From Nitrospira sp. (lineage in GTDB: Bacteria; Nitrospirota; Nitrospiria; Nitrospirales; Nitrospiraceae): 10,000 nt of DNA. The notes beneath the pieces are model-generated. The model was not told the origin of the DNA. It saw only the letters and a program-made list of their open reading frames with translations, and did not search any database. The first letter of the stretch is position 1. Each line of letters opens with the position of its first letter. The stretch is from NCBI GenBank assembly GCA_020216985.1, contig JAIWOH010000217.1, positions 1 to 10,000 of the forward strand, read 5' to 3'. Shown here piece by piece: positions 4,995 to 10,000 of the stretch. Made by a program: the position numbers and the translations under genes.

Positions 4995-7739
4995 TCAGTT
5001 CCCCAACATGGCCTGCAACTGTTCGCGACTGCTGACGAGGAGAGCACGATCGCGCGTCAAGGTCCGAAGCCGCTCACGATGTTCCGTAATGACTTCGGGA
5101 GGAGCCTTGCTTGAAAACTCCGGATTGGCCAGTTTGGCGTCGAGCCGCGAGGCCTCCTTGTCCGCCTCGGTGATTTGGTCGGTCAAGCGATCCAGCGCTT
5201 TCCTGAGATCGACGTCGTTCGAGACCACGAGGCCCACGGACAGACCTTCGGCCACCAGGCGCAACAGTTTTCCAGCCGGCCATTCGCTCGAAGGTATCAC
5301 AGTGACCGTCCCACGACTCATATGAGCCAAGTGATGATGCAGGCCGCGAAGTCGATGGTGCAGATCCTGATCGACGTGGGCGACGGAAAAAGAGACCGGT
5401 TGCCCCGGGGGGTGATTCAACAGGACGCGACCGGTACGAACCAATCCGATCGTCTGCTCAAGAAGAGCGAACTCCTGTTCAACGTCCGGCGCGATTTTCG
5501 TGATATCCGCCGTCGGGTAGGATTGCACGACGATACTGTCTCCTTCGTGGGGAATCGTTTGCCAAATTTCCTCTGTGATGAACGGCATGAAGGGATGCAG
5601 CAGCCGCATGGTCGTTTCAAGCGTGTCGGCGAGGGTTTGTCGCGTCGCCGGGCCGTCGGGATGGGAGGCATCTTGCAACGTCGGTTTGATGAGCTCCACA
5701 TACCAATCACAGTACTCATGCCATATGAACTGATATAAAACCGAGGCGGCGCGATCGAATCGATAGGCCTCCAATTCCGACGAAACGGTCTGAATCGTCC
5801 GATTCAGGCGGCTGGCGATCCAGCGATCCGGGAACGGGCGCTCGCTCAGAGAGGTAGGGGTCCGAGGCCCGTTGAGATACATCAATGCAAAACGGGCGGC
5901 GTTCCAGATTTTGTTGGCGAAGTTGCGATAGCCTTCAATCCGTTCTTCAGCCAACTTGACGTCTCGTCCCGGCGAAGCCATGGAGGCCAGGGTAAAGCGC
6001 AGGGCGTCCGCTCCATATTTGTCCATGACGTGGAGCGGATCGATCACGTTGCCCTTGGACTTGCTCATCTTTTGGCCTTCCGCGTCGCGAACCAAGGCAT
6101 GGATGTACACATCGCGAAACGGCACGTCCCCCATGAACTTGAGCCCCATCATAATCATGCGGGCGACCCAGAAAAACAGAATGTCGAGGCCGGTCACCAA
6201 GGTTGAGGTGGGATAGTAGCGTTTCAGTTCCGGCGTCTGGTCCGGCCATCCCAGGGTCGAGAAGGGCCAGAGAGCAGAAGAAAACCAGGTGTCGAGCACG
6301 TCTGGATCGCGCATGAACCGGGAGCCGCCGCACGTGGGGCATCGAGAAGGGGCCTGTTTGGCGACGATCGGTTTGGCGCCTTGCAGGATGGTGGTCGTCG
6401 CCTCCTCCTGTGCGATGAGATAACGGTCATTGCATGAACGGCAGTACCAGGCCGGAATCTGATGGCCCCACCAAATCTGGCGGGAGATGCACCAATCCTT
6501 GATGTTCCTCATCCAGCCGAGATAGTTGTTGACCCATCCTTCCGGAATAATGCGGATACGACCCTCTTCAACAACCTTGATGGCAGGATCGGCAAGCGGT
6601 TGAATCTTGACGAACCATTGGAGTGACAGATAGGGCTCCACGACGGTCTTGCAGCGATAACATTTGCCGACGGCCATCCGGTGGTCGTCTCGCTTCACCA
6701 AGAGACCACGATCGGCCAACAGTTGGACAATTGTGACTCGCGCTTTCTGAACGGGCAGCGTTGCCAAGGTCGAGGCGACATCGGAATCAACGCCTGCTCT
6801 CATCATCGAAGCATGGTCCAGCAACGCTCGGTGATCAAAAAGAGCAAGCCGCGGCAGCCCATGCCGTTCGCCGGCCTCATAATCGTTGAAATCATGGGCC
6901 GGGGTGATCTTGACGGCGCCGGTTCCGAACTCAAGATCGACCAAAATGGAGTCTCCGATAATGGGAATCTCCCGCTCAGTCAGCGGCAAGCGGATCTTCT
7001 TGCCAATGAGATGGCGATAACGAGGATCGTCAGGATGGACGGCAACCGCCGTATCGCCAAGCATCGTTTCAGGCCTGGTGGTGGCCACGACCAGAGTGGT
7101 GGCAGGATCATCAGCCAGTGGATATTTGATGTGATAGAGAGTTCCCTTGACTTCTTCATGTTCAACTTCAATATCCGACAGGGCGGTGAGACATCGTGGG
7201 CACCAATTGATCAATCGTTCCCCACGATAGATCAGCCCGTCTTCGTACAGCCGGACGAAGACCTCGATGACGGCTCTGGACAGTCCTTCGTCCATCGTAA
7301 ATCGCAACCGGTCCCAGTCGCAGGATTCGCCGAGCTGCCGTTGTTGATTGATGATCGTGTTGCCCGACTCGGCTTTCCATTGCCAGACTCGCTCGATGAA
7401 CCGGTCTCGGCCGAGGGCTTCGCGCGAGAGTCCTTCCGCCAGCAGTCGTTTTTCCACGACGTTTTGCGTGGCAATGCCGGCGTGGTCGGTTCCCGGAAGC
7501 CAGAGGGTATTGCGCCCCTGCATCCGCCGCCATCGGATCAAAATATCCTGGAGCGAATGGTTCAGCGCGTGGCCGACGTGGAGCGAACCGGTCACGTTCG
7601 GAGGCGGGATGACAATGCAGTAGGGCTCGCCGGGATGGTCGATCGACGGATGAAAGTATCGCTTCTCGATCCAAAACCGAGACCAGCGTGGTTCGACGGC
7701 CTTGGGATCGTACGTTTTGCTTAATTGGGGCACGGTCAT
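4995..7739 (-). CDS. valS: Valyl-tRNA synthetase
   Basis: This class I aminoacyl-tRNA synthetase attaches valine to tRNA-Val and edits misactivated threonine. From the chosen ATG at 7737-7739 it has 914 residues, normal for bacterial ValS. The HIGH-type motif is HVGH (54-57) in PPPNVTGSLHVGHAL, and the KMSKS loop is at 557-561. The CP1 editing insert contains the expected ATTRPETMLGDTAVAVHP block. CxxC pairs (for example CRSC and CPTC) and DVLDTWFSSALWP are also typical. The C-terminus is the usual charged coiled coil (last about 65 residues), which grips the tRNA. A longer reading from the ATG at 7787 adds 16 residues but overlaps the candidate promoter. The shorter start has a good ribosome site (GGGAAGGAT, 7748-7756), 8 bases away. 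It is the first gene of valS-nadC-birA. Confidence 0.96.
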   Translation of the reverse strand: MTVPQLSKTYDPKAVEPRWSRFWIEKRYFHPSIDHPGEPYCIVIPPPNVTGSLHVGHALNHSLQDILIRWRRMQGRNTLWLPGTDHAGIATQNVVEKRLLAEGLSREALGRDRFIERVWQWKAESGNTIINQQRQLGESCDWDRLRFTMDEGLSRAVIEVFVRLYEDGLIYRGERLINWCPRCLTALSDIEVEHEEVKGTLYHIKYPLADDPATTLVVATTRPETMLGDTAVAVHPDDPRYRHLIGKKIRLPLTEREIPIIGDSILVDLEFGTGAVKITPAHDFNDYEAGERHGLPRLALFDHRALLDHASMMRAGVDSDVASTLATLPVQKARVTIVQLLADRGLLVKRDDHRMAVGKCYRCKTVVEPYLSLQWFVKIQPLADPAIKVVEEGRIRIIPEGWVNNYLGWMRNIKDWCISRQIWWGHQIPAWYCRSCNDRYLIAQEEATTTILQGAKPIVAKQAPSRCPTCGGSRFMRDPDVLDTWFSSALWPFSTLGWPDQTPELKRYYPTSTLVTGLDILFFWVARMIMMGLKFMGDVPFRDVYIHALVRDAEGQKMSKSKGNVIDPLHVMDKYGADALRFTLASMASPGRDVKLAEERIEGYRNFANKIWNAARFALMYLNGPRTPTSLSERPFPDRWIASRLNRTIQTVSSELEAYRFDRAASVLYQFIWHEYCDWYVELIKPTLQDASHPDGPATRQTLADTLETTMRLLHPFMPFITEEIWQTIPHEGDSIVVQSYPTADITKIAPDVEQEFALLEQTIGLVRTGRVLLNHPPGQPVSFSVAHVDQDLHHRLRGLHHHLAHMSRGTVTVIPSSEWPAGKLLRLVAEGLSVGLVVSNDVDLRKALDRLTDQITEADKEASRLDAKLANPEFSSKAPPEVITEHRERLRTLTRDRALLVSSREQLQAMLGN

Positions 7740-7777
7740 AGGCTGGTATCCTTCCCACGGTTCTTGAAGCGGGCGGC

Positions 7778-7786
7778 ATCTTAGCA
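7778..7786 (-). promoter_or_regulatory. Extended -10 promoter for valS-nadC-birA
   Basis: On the minus strand, TGC followed by TAAGAT (forward 7778-7786) forms an extended -10 element. The -35 region is poor. Transcription would start near 7770, giving a leader of about 30 bases before the valS ribosome site and ATG at 7739. The upstream ATG at 7787 falls on the promoter itself, which argues against that start. Confidence 0.45.
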
Positions 7787-7819
7787 TGGATCAATGCCGC
7801 CGGAAACGGAGCAGGCTGC

Positions 7820-7850
7820 TTGTGACCCTCTCCGGCCTATGCTATACAAT
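7820..7850 (+). promoter_or_regulatory. Sigma-70-type promoter for the small basic protein gene
   Basis: TTGTGA at 7820-7825 and TATACA at 7843-7848 are separated by exactly 17 bases, and the -10 is preceded by TG at 7840-7841, an extended -10. TATACAAT also contains an alternative TACAAT at 7845-7850. Transcription would begin around 7855, about 40 bases before the ATG at 7894. It lies back to back with the valS promoter. Confidence 0.65.
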
Positions 7851-7893
7851 CGCCGTCACCGAGAGTTCAATTCTTTTATCGCAGGGAGACGGC

Positions 7894-8013
7894 ATGGCAC
7901 GAGGACGCGAGAAGGATCGAAAAACGAGAAAGAAACACAGAAAAAACGTGAAACGGCTGAAGGCGCTGGCCAAAACTCGCCGCGCGGCGGTAAAGCGAGG
8001 AAAGAAAGGATAG
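7894..8013 (+). CDS. Small, extremely basic protein of unknown function (39 residues)
   Basis: This 39-residue protein contains 11 lysines, 9 arginines and one histidine against only one Glu and one Asp, and has no cysteine or aromatic residue. It starts MARGREKDRKTRKKHRK and continues with a short helix-prone stretch VKRLKALAKTRRAAVKR. Evidence that the gene is real: a good promoter at 7820-7850, a ribosome site AGGGAG (7883-7888) five bases before the ATG, and clean gene boundaries. An in-frame ATG at 7786 lies upstream of that promoter and ribosome site and is not preferred. Net charge near +18 suggests binding to RNA, DNA or the ribosome. KKHRK plus the basic run is loosely reminiscent of small ribosomal proteins of the AURKAIP1/COX24 type, but the match is too weak to name. 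It converges on the next gene, 15 bases away. Confidence 0.72.
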   Translation: MARGREKDRKTRKKHRKNVKRLKALAKTRRAAVKRGKKG

Positions 8014-8028
8014 CAAAAGAGAGGCGTT

Positions 8029-9162
8029 TCAGTCGGGATCGGTCAGCCGCTTGAGTTCGGCCTTGATGTGCTGTTCGGCGAGTTCAGGAACCACGTGTTG
8101 GACCGACCGGTCGACCGCTTCTTGAGCGATCGACCGCACGATGTGATCGACCTGCGACATCACCCGCTGGGTTACCGTCGATTGTACTTCGTCTTTGATC
8201 GTCTGATCCATCGCCTCAATGCGCGCGCGAAGCAGATCGGACGTCTGTTTGCGCAGACCAGCTTCGGCGTGGTCGGTGATCCATTGGTCGAGCTTCTCTT
8301 TGATCAAAAGACCGGCCGTGTCGGAAGCGGTTTGCCGGATAAGCGGTTCGCTCTGCGCCATTTCTTTTCCCACCAGAGAGGGGAGTCCTTGTGAGATTAC
8401 CGGTTGAATGAGCGGGGCCATCCGATCGGCCGACAGCATCTCACCGAGCCTTGTTCCTACTTCGCGTTCGATCATGGGCTGCACACGACGAGCGAGGGTT
8501 TCTTCGACCATGCGGGGCAGGATCTCGGCGAAGCGACTCTCGATTTCTTTGACGGTGGATTGCAGAATTTGGTCGAAAAAGCCTTTTATCGCGTCTTGAG
8601 GACCGGCGGGAGACGGCGTGATTGAAATGGAAGGTTGCGACGGTTCATGCTGAGTCACGACGTGTTCTCCTTGCCGATCGGAAGAAACGTTCAACATGGG
8701 GGTTACCACATCGTTTGCCTGATCGGAATCGGTCAAAGCGGCCGTCGGCGGCCACGTTCGCCGCCTGAGACTCGCACCGTTCTGCGCAAGATGATGCCGC
8801 TCGAGCGTTGTCCTGATGGCATCGAGGAGTTCATCGGCTTGAACCGGTTTGTTCAGGCAAGCGGTCACGCCCAAGGACCGAAGATGTCCTTCATCGGGAT
8901 GATCGGCCGAATTGATTAGCGAAATCAGTCTGGTTTCCGACAAGTGTTCCAGCTTATGGATTTCTCGACAAAATCCCGAGAACGTCATGTGATCGAGATG
9001 ATAGTCCGCAATAATGATCGCGGGATTGGTGCGTCTGGCGGCCTCCAACGCGGCCGGGCCGTCTTGAAATCCCAGGACTTCAAACCCCTCCGGCGTCGAA
9101 ATCTGCTCGACCATCCGACGCACGGCGGGGCTGCTGTCAACGATGAAAATGGGAGCCGACAT
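8029..9162 (-). CDS. Response regulator receiver protein with long helical C-terminal domain
   Basis: From the ATG at 9160-9162 this is a 377-residue protein with no recognisable DNA-binding or enzymatic output. The receiver domain (about 3-122) has D9, phosphoacceptor D53 (IIIADYHL) and K105 (NKP). The second acidic residue next to D9 is serine (VDSS), and the usual Thr/Ser switch position reads LISLIN. A low-complexity linker (about 125-191) follows. Residues 192-377 are charged and almost free of glycine, with regular hydrophobic spacing. They are probably a long amphipathic or coiled helix bundle ending VVPELAEQHIKAELKRL. From memory, similar tails occur on response regulators of deltaproteobacteria and Nitrospirota; I cannot verify this. 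The TTG at 9213 that opens the longer frame lies inside the promoter -35, so the ATG is preferred. It may act through protein contacts, for example in polarity, motility or chemosensory control. Confidence 0.75.
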   Translation of the reverse strand: MSAPIFIVDSSPAVRRMVEQISTPEGFEVLGFQDGPAALEAARRTNPAIIIADYHLDHMTFSGFCREIHKLEHLSETRLISLINSADHPDEGHLRSLGVTACLNKPVQADELLDAIRTTLERHHLAQNGASLRRRTWPPTAALTDSDQANDVVTPMLNVSSDRQGEHVVTQHEPSQPSISITPSPAGPQDAIKGFFDQILQSTVKEIESRFAEILPRMVEETLARRVQPMIEREVGTRLGEMLSADRMAPLIQPVISQGLPSLVGKEMAQSEPLIRQTASDTAGLLIKEKLDQWITDHAEAGLRKQTSDLLRARIEAMDQTIKDEVQSTVTQRVMSQVDHIVRSIAQEAVDRSVQHVVPELAEQHIKAELKRLTDPD

Positions 9163-9184
9163 GGGCGTTCTCAGGTTGTGTTCG

Positions 9185-9213
9185 AAGCTAACAGTGAGGA
9201 TAGGCTTTGTCAA
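9185..9213 (-). promoter_or_regulatory. Promoter of the helical-tail response regulator gene
   Basis: On the minus strand a perfect TTGACA (forward 9208-9213) is followed after exactly 17 bases by TAGCTT (forward 9185-9190), a weak -10. Transcription would start near 9178, giving a leader of about 15 bases before the ATG at 9162. A poor -10 with a perfect -35 often means the promoter needs help or is tightly controlled. Confidence 0.55.
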
Positions 9214-9215
9214 GA

Positions 9216-9227
9216 AAACCGCGGTTT
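9216..9227. promoter_or_regulatory. Perfect 12-bp palindrome upstream of the response regulator -35
   Basis: AAACCGCGGTTT is a perfect palindrome lying two bases upstream of the -35 box of the divergent response regulator promoter, and about 70 bases upstream of the HAD gene start. Its position is right for a dimeric regulator that contacts RNA polymerase or controls both divergent genes. No repeat of the motif was noticed elsewhere in the window, so an operator role is inference from position and symmetry only. Confidence 0.35.
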
Positions 9228-9295
9228 GGCTCGTGTGCAGACGTCACGCGCCGCGTTGAAACGGTGACGGGGCTTATGCGCGGACGGATGACGGA

Positions 9296-10000
9296 ATGAG
9301 ACGAGATGATCTTTCCATACGAGTCGTTTTCTTCGACGCCGCCGGTACGCTGTTTCGTGTGCGCGGGTCGGTCGCCGAAATCTATCTCCGGTACGCCGTC
9401 CAGTTCGGTTTTCAGCAGAAAGCCGATTCTCTTGTCTCGATCAAAGAGGCGTTCGGTCGGGCTTTTCGCGAGACCCCGCCGCCGGTCTTTGCGACGACGG
9501 AACCGGCTCACATCAAGCAAAGCGAGCGTTTGTGGTGGTTCGACATCGTCCACAACGTGTTCTACCGCGTCGGCATGTTCGAACGGTTCGACGATTTTTT
9601 CGACCGTGTCTTTGAGGTCTTTGAAGATCCCGCCTCGTGGGAACTGTTTCCGGAGACGGTATCGACGCTGACGCGATTAAAGGAGCGGGAGCTGGAATTG
9701 GGAATCATCTCGAATTTTGACTCGCGCCTGTTTTCGGTCATGCGAGGACTGGGGATCGCCGATTTGTTCGACACAGTGACGATTTCCAGCCTGGCTCAGG
9801 CGGCGAAACCGGCCTCCAAGATTTTTCAATTGGCGCTGAACAAACATGCCGTTGATCCGGAAGAAGCGTTGCACGTGGGCGACAGTGTGCGGGACGACTT
9901 GGAGGGAGCCCGTCGATCCGGCCTGCACGCCGTTTTGTTGGATCGAGAGGGTACGCACGGGAATCAAAGGGATTATGCCGTGCGAACCCTGGATGAAGTG
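9296..10000 (+). CDS. HAD-superfamily hydrolase, REG-2-like (partial, runs off the right edge)
   Basis: The first 235 residues of a haloacid-dehalogenase-fold protein are present, and the end lies beyond the window. Motif I is FFDAAGTLF, with nucleophile D14 but alanine at position 16, where phosphatases carry the general-acid aspartate. Motif II is ISNFD (S139), motif III has K171 (AAKPASKIF), and motif IV is HVGDSVRDDLEGA (D196, D200, D201). An inserted helical cap occupies about residues 20-115, which places the protein among subfamily IA members such as the REG-2/HDHD3-like group, where DAxGT is, as I recall, common. The substrate is unknown. The start is the ATG at 9296; in-frame codons upstream contain no other ATG before the TGA at 9257. 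It has no strong ribosome site and is divergent from the response regulator gene. Confidence 0.82.
   Translation, partial: MRRDDLSIRVVFFDAAGTLFRVRGSVAEIYLRYAVQFGFQQKADSLVSIKEAFGRAFRETPPPVFATTEPAHIKQSERLWWFDIVHNVFYRVGMFERFDDFFDRVFEVFEDPASWELFPETVSTLTRLKERELELGIISNFDSRLFSVMRGLGIADLFDTVTISSLAQAAKPASKIFQLALNKHAVDPEEALHVGDSVRDDLEGARRSGLHAVLLDREGTHGNQRDYAVRTLDEV

Noticed and set aside
5175..5738. 187-codon plus-strand frame opposite valS
   Set aside because: It is a shadow of the valS C-terminal coding region, without a plausible ribosome site or domain.
6681..7724. Long (347-codon) open frame on the plus strand across valS
   Set aside because: It is fully antisense to strongly conserved ValS sequence, its translation shows no recognisable domain, and such frames are expected opposite GC-rich genes.
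7786..7893. N-terminal extension of the small basic protein from the ATG at 7786
   Set aside because: The extension spans the promoter and the ribosome site of the shorter gene and lacks the basic composition of the rest.
9211..9213. TTG start giving a 394-residue response regulator
   Set aside because: The codon lies inside the -35 box of the gene's likely promoter, and the extra N-terminus precedes a receiver domain that begins properly at the ATG at 9162.

Overview
The window looks like chromosomal DNA from a Nitrospira-type bacterium (phylum Nitrospirota). This is inferred from several things: moderately high GC content, a PEP-CTERM/exosortase-type response regulator (PrsR), a PEP-CTERM sorting tail, a tight valS-nadC-birA operon, and a response regulator with a long helical tail. 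No 16S rRNA or other taxonomic marker is present, so the assignment is tentative. I saw no rRNA, tRNA, CRISPR array, insertion sequence or prophage gene.

Layout: 1-225 is a gene-poor leader. 226-1599 (+) encodes a PrsR-like sigma-54 activator. In the same frame, 21 bases after its stop, 1621-1776 encodes a 51-residue peptide that is essentially a naked PEP-CTERM sorting signal. A strong intrinsic terminator at 1813-1854 closes this unit. 1988-3136 (+) encodes a geranylgeranyl-reductase-family flavoprotein, preceded by a leader with an unusual pair of inverted repeats. 3137-3272 is the convergent gap. 3273-7739 (-) is a compact operon, valS-nadC-birA, with 3-base gaps between genes. 7740-7893 holds two back-to-back promoters, one for valS and one for a 39-residue, extremely basic protein (7894-8013, +). 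8029-9162 (-) encodes a response regulator with a 186-residue amphipathic helical C-terminal domain. It ends only 15 bases from the basic-protein gene, in convergent orientation. 9163-9295 is a divergent promoter region with a consensus -35 and a perfect 12-bp palindrome. 9296 to the right edge (+) is the first 235 residues of a HAD-superfamily hydrolase with a non-standard motif I.

How they work together: PrsR regulators are known to occur with PEP-CTERM/exosortase export and exopolysaccharide systems, so the PEP-CTERM tail beside prsR fits the pairing, although the tail has no signal peptide of its own. valS, nadC and birA are housekeeping genes (valine-tRNA charging, NAD synthesis, protein biotinylation) that appear to be co-transcribed. 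The most interesting items are the orphan PEP-CTERM tail beside prsR, the tiny poly-basic gene with its own good promoter, and the helical-tail response regulator with a degenerate receiver and a palindrome against its promoter.
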